In this document: positions 41,701 through 50,427 of the stretch, in pieces | Layout: the number at the start of each line of letters is the position of its first letter | How positions within the stretch are numbered: position 1 is the first letter of the stretch | Assembly: GCF_001458175.1 (NCBI RefSeq) | Contig: NZ_CYPW01000001.1 | Location: 124,001-188,000, forward strand | Length of the DNA: 64,000 bases | Source: Shimia marina | GTDB taxonomy: Bacteria; Pseudomonadota; Alphaproteobacteria; Rhodobacterales; Rhodobacteraceae | Direction: 5' to 3' | Translations under genes and position numbers: made by a program | The notes under the pieces: model-generated | Database searches by the model: none | Told to the model about the DNA's origin: nothing | Seen by the model: only the letters and a program-made list of their open reading frames with translations

Positions 41701-44244
41701 ATCCACTCCAAAGGCATCATCCATCTGGCGCAGCGTCATCAGGCGGAAAGGATCGGTCTCCCCATCAAGGCTTCCATCGTCGCCATCTGTACCTGCATCA
41801 AAGCTGATTTTCTCTTCGGTCAGGTCCACAAACCCACGCACGGCTGTCGTGCCATAAGAGTGGCCCGCGCCTTCGGCGCGCTCTTTGAAGAGGCCGAGGA
41901 TCGGAATGTCTTTCTCACTTTCCACGGTGAGCGCACGCGCATGCCAATCCGCCACAGAGTTTGCCACCACATCAAAGCGCACCCCACCCACGGGGGTTTT
42001 CATATTGGGCAGGTATTTGGCAAAGACCGGATCATTCGTATCAAGGAAGTTTGGCTCAAAAAACTCGCCGCCAGAATAGCTTTCAACGGTGCAAAGCCCC
42101 ACTTTGCCCATGGTCTTCATCAGGGCCTTCTCAGCGGCCTTTTTGAATTTGCGATAGGCCTCCGGCGCATCCGTGCCATAGAGTTCTTCGGCCCGCATGC
42201 GCACGGCCATTGGATAGACCGCAGAGGCCCCAAAGCCCAAAGCGCAGGAAATGTGATGGGACGAACAGATCTGCCCGCTTTCCACCACAAGGCTGGCCTT
42301 AAAGCGCATGCCTTCTTCGATCAGACGCTGGTTGATCGCTGAAATGGCCAATGTCATCGGCATAGGCGCACGCGCGCGGCTCAGATGCCGGTCGGTCAAA
42401 ATGGCAATCCCGCCTTGTTCACGGGCAAAGGCCACGACCGCATCCGCCACCGCATCAATCGCATCGGTCAATGAGGCTTCATTGGCCGCGCCATTGTCAA
42501 AAACCGGCGTATAGAGAATGTCGAACTTGGCCCACGGCGTGTCCGTCTGGGCTTTGATTTTCAATACATCGGTCATCAACAACACCGGGCTGTTGACCAC
42601 AATTTGACGCGCCCGGCTTTGGCCGAGATGGGGCTTTTCGCCCAGCGCCACACGCAGGGTCATTCCATCCGCCTCACGAATGGAATCCAGCGGCGGGTTG
42701 GTCACCTGTGCAAAACGCTGGCTGAAGTATTTGGCCACGCCGCCTTCATTGTCTGACAGCGCATTGATCGCATTGCCGTATCCCATGGCCGAGACTTTCT
42801 CGACCCCGGTCTGCAACATCGGATCCATCAGGAATTTGAAGCTTTCCTGATTGAGCGTGTAGCCTACATAGCGTGCCGCCCAGACCAAATCACCGTCATA
42901 GCGCGCCGCCGCATCCGCAGGCAGGGTTTCCGCCACGGGCAGGTCATCAATATTGACCTGAGCTTCGGCCAGAAGCGCCGCGTAATCCTTGGCCTGTGCC
43001 AGCTGTTGCAGCGCCTCTTCGGTTTCATAAATCCGGCCTTCGGCGTGGTTGAGGTAAATCATTCCCCCCGCTTCCACACGGCCCCGGCGCAACACCTCTT
43101 CGGGCGGAAAATCAATCTGTCCGGCCTCAGACATCACCGCCAGATAGTCATGGGTTTCCACCGAACGCATCGGGCGCAGACCCAGACGGTCCAGACGGGC
43201 GCCGATGATATTGCCATCGCCAAACACCAGCGCAGCGGGGCCGTCGTTTTTCTCTTCACTCAGAGAGAAATACTCCAGCATGGCGCGCACATCCGGGCTG
43301 ACCCGGCTGTCATTTTCCCAAGCAGGCGGCATCATCGCCACCACGGCGGTCACAAGATCCAGCCCCTCGTCATAGACCCGCGCATTCAGCGTCTGATCCA
43401 GACGGCAGCTGTCGGATTGCCCTTTCGGGCGTACAATCGCCTTGTTACGTGCCAGCGCAATGGCCGCTTCACTCAGGCGGTTTTTCTTGTCGGTGTTGAG
43501 CTCGCCATTGTGCGCCATCAGCCGGAAAGGCTGCGCCATCGAGGGATGCGGGTCGGTGTTGGTGGAAAAACGTGTATGAAAATACAGCGTGTGCACCGCA
43601 TGATCCGGATCCATGAGATCCGCGAAATAAGGGATGATCTCCCAGGAATTCAGCCGCCCTTTGAAGACCTGCATGCGCGAAGACAGCGACAGGGGATAAA
43701 GGCCCTCAAGCGCCGGGTCCGTATAGGCTTCCGCCTCAATCGCCAGCAAGGCCACATGAATGCGGCGATCAAACTCCGCCTGCGCCACGCCTTTGGGAGC
43801 GACAAAGACCCATTGCGCGATAGGCAATTGGCATTTGACCGCCCGCGCCCCAATCGCCTCATTGTTCACCGGCATATTGCGGATAAGCTTGGTCTCAAAA
43901 CCCGCCTCGCCCAGCGCGGTTTCAATCAACTGCGCAGCGCGGTCATGTTGGCTTTCGTCCGCAGGCAGAAAGAAGTTGCCCACGCCAAACTGCCCTGCGG
44001 CCAGATCAATACCGGTCAGCTTGCGGAAAAAGGGCACTGACAAATCTACAGAGACACCGGCCCCGTCGCCAACACCTTCGGAGGACATGCCGCCACGGTG
44101 CGGCACCGCACAGAGCGCCTCATGCCCGCGTTTGAGCACATCATGGGTCTGCCGCCCATCTTTGCGTGTCAAAAAACCAACGCCGCAAGAACTTTGTTCG
44201 CGGTCAGGATCGTAAAGGCCAAAAGGGGCTGGCTTGGTCTGCAT
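38758..44244 (-). CDS. Giant glutamate-synthase large-subunit-like protein with C-terminal extension
   Basis: An 1828-residue GltB-type protein. Domains in order: Ntn glutaminase with catalytic cysteine Cys20 after a 19-residue propeptide (SSCGVGFLTRKDG), central domain (about 430-800), FMN/2-oxoglutarate synthase domain with GGMSNSGEGGEH, KIGQGAKPGEGGQLP, IAGNTGGTGAA and LRCSGAM, a cluster motif KCVMAKNCNVKCPAG, the GXGXG domain (GGEIIVRSPGGAKGRENVLIGN, EGQAGDRFAVRNSGATAVVEG), and then about 270 further residues. E. coli GltB is about 1490. ATG 44244 has GGAG 6 nt upstream. No gltD small subunit is present; a diflavin reductase follows. True reaction uncertain. Confidence 0.85.
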   Translation of the reverse strand: MQTKPAPFGLYDPDREQSSCGVGFLTRKDGRQTHDVLKRGHEALCAVPHRGGMSSEGVGDGAGVSVDLSVPFFRKLTGIDLAAGQFGVGNFFLPADESQHDRAAQLIETALGEAGFETKLIRNMPVNNEAIGARAVKCQLPIAQWVFVAPKGVAQAEFDRRIHVALLAIEAEAYTDPALEGLYPLSLSSRMQVFKGRLNSWEIIPYFADLMDPDHAVHTLYFHTRFSTNTDPHPSMAQPFRLMAHNGELNTDKKNRLSEAAIALARNKAIVRPKGQSDSCRLDQTLNARVYDEGLDLVTAVVAMMPPAWENDSRVSPDVRAMLEYFSLSEEKNDGPAALVFGDGNIIGARLDRLGLRPMRSVETHDYLAVMSEAGQIDFPPEEVLRRGRVEAGGMIYLNHAEGRIYETEEALQQLAQAKDYAALLAEAQVNIDDLPVAETLPADAAARYDGDLVWAARYVGYTLNQESFKFLMDPMLQTGVEKVSAMGYGNAINALSDNEGGVAKYFSQRFAQVTNPPLDSIREADGMTLRVALGEKPHLGQSRARQIVVNSPVLLMTDVLKIKAQTDTPWAKFDILYTPVFDNGAANEASLTDAIDAVADAVVAFAREQGGIAILTDRHLSRARAPMPMTLAISAINQRLIEEGMRFKASLVVESGQICSSHHISCALGFGASAVYPMAVRMRAEELYGTDAPEAYRKFKKAAEKALMKTMGKVGLCTVESYSGGEFFEPNFLDTNDPVFAKYLPNMKTPVGGVRFDVVANSVADWHARALTVESEKDIPILGLFKERAEGAGHSYGTTAVRGFVDLTEEKISFDAGTDGDDGSLDGETDPFRLMTLRQMDDAFGVDDKGYVNTSFEKLSKEKIDGFKITPGYRAFSAMMAEERHRRPAALRDVLSFPADITFLDTVADMKREMMLFNRAGNNDFVIRGVEVEALGEGAFLLRLTGPKAQDLGRLDVLAETLVDRFGTDVEGHYITKGALKVSVTGMALDYVSRMRPAPALVELADVQPASEITGRLASGAMSHGALVASAHEAVAHGTNMVGGMSNSGEGGEHITRYGTIRASRIKQFASGRFGVWAGYLADPNLEEIEIKIGQGAKPGEGGQLPAPKVTVEIAAARGGTPGVELISPPPHHDTYSIEDLGQLIHDAKAARVRVIVKLVSSEGIGTIAVGVAKAGADVINIAGNTGGTGAAAVTSLKYTGRAAEIGIAEVHQALCANGIRQKVLLRCSGAMQTGSDVVKGALLGGDSFEFGTTALMMLKCVMAKNCNVKCPAGLTTNPEVFDGDPRALAQYLLNIAHEVREILAVLGLTSLEEARGRSDLLHLLDHPSSVGKLDLRAMLTNVAEIKVENPIYLEKDFSVDDALLDQVKSRLIEGGERRIELRPNAPLNNRNKTVGGQLGVDIERLLNHELAELPIAAHEDVRGRRYLDPRSIHVQTHGSAGQSFGAFCNDGMVMEHTGTCNDGVGKGASGGEIIVRSPGGAKGRENVLIGNFALFGATGGRTFVEGQAGDRFAVRNSGATAVVEGVGDFCAEYMTNGAILNIGEFAKGFGNGMSGGFAYQYDPQGRLNDMISKDSVLMGTLVDGSDHARIHEEAVRQMLTWHVEATGSAKGQDLLGDWENTRSHMAWIMPKALLQYQDADAILAARSRKELMDELASALAAHQIAELKKAWKHGRPVHRGAVPAYGEMDTDEMFRLLGSYIVLEQAQVIAAKRVKTTDRIARDKAARNLILTEDFGLMAALAKHAKASVETYDDAGLAALVANKRLSDFKRALSLRNILSMDSPGTYAWILHQSAKNRAALGEVPSFDALFAENAIPDVIARTASE

Positions 44245-44591
44245 TCCGAGCTCCAAAGACAAAAGAGGGACGGGACCACCCGCGTGCGCGGTGTGGGCAT
44301 AGGCTGTCTCTGGCGATTGGCTGGAGGTCTATCGGACCCTGCTGTTAACGGACCCATGCCAAAACTTCAAGTCTGCCGTGACTGAAACGCCGCAACAGAC
44401 TTCGGAAGGCACGGGGGAATAGCTGTGGAAACGCCATGTTTTTATGGATCTTTTCCGTCCGCGACAGGTCTGTTTGCGACGGTGCGTCCTCTTGAGACCA
44501 AAGTGAACGCATGCGCCCCTGAAAGCGTTTCGGGTTTTACCTGAAACGCCATAGGGCGGACATTTCCTCACGGAAACAGATGGCGCAGCCC
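44245..44591. other. Upstream region of the GltB-like gene with GAAACGCC elements
   Basis: 347 bp without a gene. GAAACGCC occurs three times (44383-44390, 44428-44435, 44543-44550). The last forms an inverted repeat GCGTTTC-N11-GAAACGC (44525-44549). This looks like regulator binding sites or a small hairpin. Nothing else recognised. Confidence 0.5.
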
Positions 44592-45161
44592 TCACTCTGC
44601 AGCCAAAGCGAAATCCGCTGTCCACACATTGTCCTGAAACTTCGCATCCAGCTCAGTATCCGCCACGTGGCTTGTATAGTTTGACAACATTTTCAATGCC
44701 ATACCGAGGATGACATCCAAAACGGTTTGAAGCCCATATCCCGCCGTCACCAATGCTGCGATGTCTGCCTCACTCGGCCAGCCGCGCGTTTCATTCATGA
44801 CAATCACAAACTGACGCAGCGCCTCAAATTTGGCATCCGCAAGCGGCCTATTGCTGCGCAGGGCGGCGATCACCTCGGGATCCACGCCTGCCAGTTGCGA
44901 GAGCGTTGTATGCGCCGCCATGCAATATTGGCACCCATTGAGCCGGTTGCAGGTCATCAGAATGATCTGGCGTTCCGTTTCGGTCAGATGGGTTCTGGCA
45001 AAACTGCCTGCCAGAGAGATGTAGCCCTCCAAGATCGCAGGGGATTCCGCCATCTTGGCATATAGGTTCGGCAAAAACCCATACCCGCGCACCGCATTTT
45101 CCATAATGGGCTTGGCCGCCTCAGGGGCGGTTTGAAGGCTGTGGGTTGGAAAATCAGTCAT
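44592..45161 (-). CDS. AhpD/carboxymuconolactone-decarboxylase-like protein
   Basis: A 189-residue all-helical protein of the AhpD-like superfamily, likely a peroxidase or thiol-disulfide protein. The CxxC active pair with following histidine is visible in LNGCQYCMAAHTTL (about residues 73-86). The C-terminus has YTSHVADTELDAKFQ. GGAGAG precedes the ATG. It precedes the GltB-like gene on the same strand but 347 bp away, so it is probably its own unit. The name carboxymuconolactone decarboxylase is a family label only. Confidence 0.82.
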   Translation of the reverse strand: MTDFPTHSLQTAPEAAKPIMENAVRGYGFLPNLYAKMAESPAILEGYISLAGSFARTHLTETERQIILMTCNRLNGCQYCMAAHTTLSQLAGVDPEVIAALRSNRPLADAKFEALRQFVIVMNETRGWPSEADIAALVTAGYGLQTVLDVILGMALKMLSNYTSHVADTELDAKFQDNVWTADFALAAE

Positions 45162-45208
45162 GGCTCTCTCCTAATGAGGTTTCACAAAAAATCGTCAGAT
45201 TGGGGGCA

Positions 45209-45694
45209 CTATCGCCCAAGCGGCATCGTCCAGCGCAGGCTCAGCGCATCCAGACCGGGGTTGCGCGAGGCGGTGGAAGCGTTTGAGATATGGGACAACG
45301 CCAAAGACAGAGAGCTGCCGTTTTTCAGGCGCCTCCCAATGGCCAGAAGGCTGCGAATTTCAAACTCAGACCCCAGATCGTTGCGCGGCTTGTCATGGGC
45401 AAACAGACCCGGCATGACGCTGCCTTCCAGAAACCAGCGCTGCCCCATCTGATAACGGCCCACCAAACCTGCGCCGACATGTGCGTCTTGCGTCTCAAAA
45501 AGGGTGAGCGCCCCACCCCACGCAAGCGAAAACCGCTGGCGCGTGACAAAGGGGCGGGCGTGATACTCCACCGAGATCATGCCCGCGTCTTCGGCCTGCG
45601 CATCCGCAAAATCCGCATAGCCTGCGCCCAAGACCCAATGCTGTGCCTGCAGCGCGTTGCCACTCAACAGGAACGCATATAGCAGTTTCCTCAT
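45209..45694 (-). CDS. PagL-like outer-membrane lipid A 3-O-deacylase (copy 1)
   Basis: A 161-residue small beta-barrel. A signal peptide-like start (MRKLLYAFLLSGNALQAQ) leads to alternating beta-strand sequence and the PagL hallmark LSHISNASTASRNPGLDALSLRW, with the His-Ser pair of the catalytic triad (SHxSNA then NPG). It should remove an acyl chain from lipid A in the outer membrane. GAGGGAG precedes ATG 45694. It lies 47 bp upstream of the AhpD-like gene, probably co-transcribed. A second PagL-like gene lies at 60687. PagL is poorly conserved outside the motif, so the match rests on that stretch and on size. Confidence 0.75.
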   Translation of the reverse strand: MRKLLYAFLLSGNALQAQHWVLGAGYADFADAQAEDAGMISVEYHARPFVTRQRFSLAWGGALTLFETQDAHVGAGLVGRYQMGQRWFLEGSVMPGLFAHDKPRNDLGSEFEIRSLLAIGRRLKNGSSLSLALSHISNASTASRNPGLDALSLRWTMPLGR

Positions 45695-45950
45695 ATCTCC
45701 CTCACCCTCTGAAGCTCTGCCCTGCGCGCAATCACGCCATGAACAGATCGGTTAATGTTAAGATAGAGATACGGTTTTGACAGGCGCAGGGTATTGACCC
45801 TGAATGCCAAGCTCTTGACCGCAGATGTCAAACGCGGCGCGCATCCACAGGCGTAACAAAGCGATGACCCCAACATGATCACATCCGAAAAGGGTCCGGG
45901 CGCGTAGTCTTCTCAAAGCCGTCACAGGACGCGTAACAAAAGGGCATCGG

Positions 45951-47462
45951 ATGCAAATCGTCTGGTTCAAACGGGATCTTCGGGTGCAAGACAATGCTGC
46001 CCTCTGGCAGGCGGCACAGCGAGGGCCGTTGATCCCGCTCTACGTGGTGGAGCCGGACTATTGGCAACAGCCAGATGCCTCAGCCCGCCAATGGGATTTT
46101 GTTGCCGAGAGCCTCGCCGAACTGCGCCAAAATCTGCATAGCTGCGGCCAGCCGCTGGTGCTGCGCATGGGAGACATGGAGACGGTCTTGCAGGATCTCC
46201 ACAACAGACATGGGCTCACCGATCTCTGGTCACACGCGGAAACCGGCAATGACTGGACCTACAGGCGGGATCGGGGTGTCGCCGCATGGTGCCGCGATAA
46301 GGGCATCACGTGGCATGAGCTGCGCCAAAACGGGGTGCAACGCCGCCTGAAATCGCGCAGCGGCTGGGCCCGAGACTGGGATAGCTTTCATAATACGCCC
46401 CTCTGCCCCTCCCCCACACTGAAGCCTGTTTCAGAGCCCCTTGGCGAGCTGCCAGATGCAAAGACGCTGCAGCTTGCACCAGATCGCTGCGCCGCGCGCC
46501 AGCCCGGAGGGCGACGGGCTGCAGAAGAGCGACTGTCGAGTTTTCTGACAGTGCGTGGCCGGACCTATCGCAAAGCCATGTCCTCCCCGCACACGGGCGC
46601 ATATGCCTGTTCCCGGCTGTCGCCACATCTGGCATGGGGCACGCTCTCGATGCGCGAAGCCACGCAGGCCACACAGCGGCGGCACCTGGCGCTGGCCGCT
46701 GCGCCCGCACGCGGCGCGACACAATGGCAAGGCGCGCTGTCCTCCTTCAATGCGCGCCTGCACTGGCATTGTCACTTTATGCAGAAACTCGAAGATGAGC
46801 CCCGCATTGAATTTGAAAACATGCATCGCGCTTATGACGGGCTGCGGCCATCGGCCCCGGATCACGACAGGCTCAGCGCATGGCGCAATGGAGAAACCGG
46901 TCTTCCGTTTGTGGATGCCTGTATGCGCGCGCTACAGGCCACGGGATGGCTCAACTTCCGCATGCGCGCCATGGTCATGTCGGTGGCCAGCTATCACCTT
47001 TGGTTGCCATGGCGCGACAGCGGCCTCGCACTGGCGCAGCTCTTCACCGACTATGAGCCGGGAATCCACTGGAGCCAGACGCAGATGCAATCCGGCACCA
47101 CCGGCATCAACACCCCGCGCATCTACAACCCGATCAAACAGGGCTCAGACCAAGACCCGGACGGCCGTTTCACACGCAGATGGGTGCCAGAGCTGCGCGA
47201 CATTCCCGATCAGCACCTGCAAACGCCCTGGAAAGCCGACACTGCGGGGCGTGTGCTTGGCAAGGCCTACCCCCATCCGATTGTCGACCCTCTGACCGCC
47301 GCCAAGGCTGCGCGTGACAAAATCTGGGCTGTGCGGCGCGGCCCCGGCTTCAAACAGGAAGCCGCAGCGATTGTCACCAAACACGCCAGCCGAAAGCCCA
47401 CGCGCAGGCGCGCGGCAAAAGCCAAAACCACCCCGCCGCAGCAGCTTAAGCTGCCATTTTAG
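45951..47462 (+). CDS. Cryptochrome/photolyase-family flavoprotein (class I-like)
   Basis: A 503-residue light-dependent DNA repair enzyme or cryptochrome. The N-terminal Rossmann antenna domain begins [19 protein letters not shown]. The FAD domain shows [62 protein letters not shown], and [20 protein letters not shown], with FAD and DNA-binding tryptophans. The C-terminal tail is basic ([12 protein letters not shown]). The ATG at 45951 has no strong ribosome site. It is followed 8 bp later by a DUF2256 mini-gene that usually travels with photolyases. CPD photolyase activity is likely but not proven. Confidence 0.87.
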   Translation: MQIVWFKRDLRVQDNAALWQAAQRGPLIPLYVVEPDYWQQPDASARQWDFVAESLAELRQNLHSCGQPLVLRMGDMETVLQDLHNRHGLTDLWSHAETGNDWTYRRDRGVAAWCRDKGITWHELRQNGVQRRLKSRSGWARDWDSFHNTPLCPSPTLKPVSEPLGELPDAKTLQLAPDRCAARQPGGRRAAEERLSSFLTVRGRTYRKAMSSPHTGAYACSRLSPHLAWGTLSMREATQATQRRHLALAAAPARGATQWQGALSSFNARLHWHCHFMQKLEDEPRIEFENMHRAYDGLRPSAPDHDRLSAWRNGETGLPFVDACMRALQATGWLNFRMRAMVMSVASYHLWLPWRDSGLALAQLFTDYEPGIHWSQTQMQSGTTGINTPRIYNPIKQGSDQDPDGRFTRRWVPELRDIPDQHLQTPWKADTAGRVLGKAYPHPIVDPLTAAKAARDKIWAVRRGPGFKQEAAAIVTKHASRKPTRRRAAKAKTTPPQQLKLPF

Positions 47463-47470
47463 GTTCCCTC

Positions 47471-47614
47471 ATGAAGATGAGCAAAAAGGCAGATCTGCCT
47501 CAAAAGATATGTGTGACCTGTCAGCGGCCTTTCAGCTGGCGCAAGAAATGGGCCAAGGTTTGGGAGGAGGTGCGGTATTGTTCAGACCGCTGCCGACGAG
47601 AGGCGCGCCGCTAG
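47471..47614 (+). CDS. DUF2256 mini-protein (photolyase-associated)
   Basis: A 47-residue protein translated from the ATG at 47471 (TAG at 47612-47614). It reads [17 protein letters not shown] then [14 protein letters not shown]: a CxxC...CxxxC zinc site and the RPFxWRKKW signature of DUF2256. Eight bases separate it from the photolyase stop; the ribosome site is weak, so it is probably coupled. Function unknown; DUF2256 genes are recurrent neighbours of photolyase/cryptochrome genes. It lies 20 bp from the convergent FeS-photolyase stop. Confidence 0.85.
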   Translation: MKMSKKADLPQKICVTCQRPFSWRKKWAKVWEEVRYCSDRCRREARR

Positions 47615-47634
47615 CACCTGAAACCCACTCAAGC

Positions 47635-49203
47635 TCAGTCCCAGAGCCGATCCAGCAACGCTTTGGCACTGTCCAAATACTCAGCCTGCTTCCCCTCTGA
47701 CATGCGATCCCACGTGCGGTAGGCGTGACCGATCCGGGGATTACGGCTCAGCTTCTCCCGGTTGCGCACCATAAAATCCCAATAAAGCGCATTGAAGGGA
47801 CAGGCCCCCTCCCCAGTTTTCTGGGCCACGCGATAGCGGCAAGCCCCGCAATAATCGGACATCTTGTTGATGTAGTTGCCACTGGCCGCATAGGGTTTGG
47901 AGCCCAGCACGCCCCCGTCGGCAAACTGGCTCATGCCAATCACATTTGGGGCCTCAACCCATTCATAGGCATCGGCATAGACCGCCAGATACCATTCATG
48001 CACCGCATGGGGATCGACACCGGCCAGCATGGCAAAATTGCCCGTCACCATGAGCCGTTGAATGTGATGCGCATAGGCTTCTTTGCGGGTCTGCCCGATC
48101 GCCTGCGCCAGACAGTGCATGTCCGTGTCCCCGGTCCAATAAAACGCGGGCAAAGGGCGACTGGCCTCAAAGAAATTCTCCGAGGTGTAGCCCGGCATCT
48201 TCAGCCAGTAGATCCCGCGCACAAATTCACGCCAGCCAATGATTTGCCGGATATAGCCCTCCACCGCATTGAGCGGCGCATGGCCTTCGTAGTAGGCCCG
48301 CTCTACACGGCGACAGATTTCCATCGGCCCCAGCAATCCGGCATTCAGATATTGCGCCAGAACGGAGTGGTAGAGAAAAGGCGCATCGCTGAGCATGGCG
48401 TCTTGGTAATCGCCAAAAAGCGGCAGAGCCTGCGTGGCAAAAAGCTCCAAAGCCTCAAGCGCCCCGGCACGGGTGGTGGCAAACCCAAAAGGGTGCAACT
48501 CTCCAAAATTCTGCGGCAGGTGGCGCTCCACAAGCTCCAGAACCTCTTGGGTCACCGCATCGGGCGCAAAGGTCAGCGGGCGTGGCATAAAAATATCCGC
48601 CTGCGCCGCTTTGCGGTTCTCCGCGTCATAGTTCCAACGCCCGCCCTCCGGCTCTGTGCCCGCCATCAACAGCCCGGTTTTGCGCCGCATATCACGATAG
48701 AAATACTCCATCCGCAACTGCTTGCGCCCCTTGGCCCAGCTCTGAAACTCCGCCTCCGAGCAGAGGAACCTGTCATCCTTGAGCATCGTCAACGGCACCT
48801 GTTGCGCGGCTGCCCATTCAGCAATCTCAGCCTTTAGGCGGTATTCGCCCGGCGCACAGATCCGCACGCCAGACAGGTGATAGGTCGCCAAGGCGCGGCC
48901 CATCTCCCCCACCAATGTGCCGCTGTTGTCCGCATCATCATACCGTGTGTAATGCACGCGCCAGCCCTCTGCGCGCAGCGCCTCGGCATGATGGCGCATC
49001 GCCGCAAACAGAAAGGCGACTTTTTTCTTGTGATGGGGCACATAACTGGCTTCGGCGGCCACTTCCGCCATCAAAATCACATCACGCGCCGGATCGGCGG
49101 CCTTGAGCGCGGCAAGCTCCAAGGAGAGCTGATCCCCCAAGACAACCACAAGCCTGCCCACTGACACATTTTCCTCTAGTGCATTTTGTCCTGTATGGGC
49201 CAT
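47635..49203 (-). CDS. FeS-cluster photolyase/cryptochrome (FeS-BCP, CryB/PhrB-like)
   Basis: A 522-residue bacterial cryptochrome/(6-4) photolyase with [4Fe-4S] cluster. N-terminal VVVLGDQLSLELAAL, then an antenna domain (FAAMRHHAEALRAEGWRVHYTRYDD), FAD domain with GWREFVRGIYW, QTRKEAYAHHIQRLMVTGNFAML and PNVIGMSQFADGG, and the cluster cysteines in MSDYCGACRYRV and GEGACPFNALYWDF. ATG 49203 has AGGGGA upstream; a GTG at 49233 is less likely. It is convergent with the other photolyase and probably light induced. Members have been studied as CryB in Rhodobacter sphaeroides. Confidence 0.92.
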   Translation of the reverse strand: MAHTGQNALEENVSVGRLVVVLGDQLSLELAALKAADPARDVILMAEVAAEASYVPHHKKKVAFLFAAMRHHAEALRAEGWRVHYTRYDDADNSGTLVGEMGRALATYHLSGVRICAPGEYRLKAEIAEWAAAQQVPLTMLKDDRFLCSEAEFQSWAKGRKQLRMEYFYRDMRRKTGLLMAGTEPEGGRWNYDAENRKAAQADIFMPRPLTFAPDAVTQEVLELVERHLPQNFGELHPFGFATTRAGALEALELFATQALPLFGDYQDAMLSDAPFLYHSVLAQYLNAGLLGPMEICRRVERAYYEGHAPLNAVEGYIRQIIGWREFVRGIYWLKMPGYTSENFFEASRPLPAFYWTGDTDMHCLAQAIGQTRKEAYAHHIQRLMVTGNFAMLAGVDPHAVHEWYLAVYADAYEWVEAPNVIGMSQFADGGVLGSKPYAASGNYINKMSDYCGACRYRVAQKTGEGACPFNALYWDFMVRNREKLSRNPRIGHAYRTWDRMSEGKQAEYLDSAKALLDRLWD

Positions 49204-49299
49204 CCCGATCCCCTGCGCCGTGCTGATGTTCACACTTACGATGCAGGACGGATCGCAGATCGAAAAATCAATGCATTGGGAAAGAAGGGCCGCACACCA

Positions 49300-50427
49300 T
49301 CAGGTCATAGCGTGCACATAGAAAGCCTCGGCAATGGCGTCGCGCACCCGCTCAATCTCTCCATCGGTCATGTCCACGCTAAACGGCAATCCCAGAATAT
49401 AGGGAGAAATTTTGTTCGTCATGCTTAAGTCGCCACGGGGAAAATGCGCATAGGCCTTGAGACGGTGAATCCCCTCCCCCCACCATTGCCGAGTCAGCAC
49501 ACCGCGCTTGAGCAGCTCAGACGCCAAAAAATCCGCAGGCATCTCGGTGGTGATGTGAAACGTGGAAGAGATGAAAAACGGTTTTGATGGGTTCGGGAAA
49601 ACCGACAACGGCAGCGGCTCTAGCGCTTCGACCATCTTGTTGAAACGCTCTGCGAAACGACGGCGAGTCATATCCCAGCTCTGAAGCGACGCCAGACCCA
49701 CCGCCGCATGATATTCACTCATCTTATAATTGTGGCCAAACGTCTGCCCAATAGCGCCATCCAGATATCCAAAATTGCCATCTGCCAGAGCATTGCGGAG
49801 CACATCTTTGTTGAAGTCGATCAACCAGCCCCCTTCTCCCGAAGACAGGGTCTTGGTCGCATGCAGGCTTACCACTGTGGTCAGGTTTGGATAGGCTTCC
49901 AGCTCCTGCACAACGAAGTCAAAACCTGCGGCTGCGTCAATGATTACAGGAATGCCGGTCAGCGAGGACCACTCATCCCACTCCTGCAACGGCACACTTT
50001 GCCCAAAGGGCGCGACAACCATCACTGCTGCCAGCTTGTCCAGAGGCATGTCACGCAGAGCCAAGGGCGAATAGGCCCAAGTGTCCTCTTCCACATCAAC
50101 AAAGTAAGGCTGCATCCCCGCCTCAACCACCGCTGCAGCGGAGGCAACAAAACTCCATGCAGGCAGCGCGCAATATGGTCGACCAGCCAGCCCTCTCACC
50201 CGCAACACAGAGGTCAGACCTTGTGTGGCATTGCCCACTAAAATCGAGGACGAAACCGGGAAGTTCGCCGATTGATCCAGCTCTCGAGCAAACCTCCGAT
50301 ACAAAGGACCATGATTACTGTAGTAGCGATTTTGATCAATTTCCTGCAGAAACGGCACCAAGTCTGCCGTGGTTGGCAGTTGCGGACGCATCACCGGGAT
50401 CTGACTATATCCGACCGCTGCGCTCAT
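49300..50427 (-). CDS. DegT/DnrJ/EryC1-family sugar aminotransferase
   Basis: A 375-residue PLP enzyme of the aspartate-aminotransferase superfamily used in nucleotide-sugar or glycan building. Visible: GNATQGLTSVLRVRGL, VDVEEDTWAYSPLALRD, the cofactor-anchoring DAAAGFDF, and the Schiff-base lysine in SLHATKTLSSGEGG, plus NYKMSEYHAAVGLASL. Its start overlaps the stop of the next-upstream acetyltransferase by one base (TAATG). With the acetyltransferase it could make an N-acetyl-amino sugar. Confidence 0.88.
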   Translation of the reverse strand: MSAAVGYSQIPVMRPQLPTTADLVPFLQEIDQNRYYSNHGPLYRRFARELDQSANFPVSSSILVGNATQGLTSVLRVRGLAGRPYCALPAWSFVASAAAVVEAGMQPYFVDVEEDTWAYSPLALRDMPLDKLAAVMVVAPFGQSVPLQEWDEWSSLTGIPVIIDAAAGFDFVVQELEAYPNLTTVVSLHATKTLSSGEGGWLIDFNKDVLRNALADGNFGYLDGAIGQTFGHNYKMSEYHAAVGLASLQSWDMTRRRFAERFNKMVEALEPLPLSVFPNPSKPFFISSTFHITTEMPADFLASELLKRGVLTRQWWGEGIHRLKAYAHFPRGDLSMTNKISPYILGLPFSVDMTDGEIERVRDAIAEAFYVHAMT

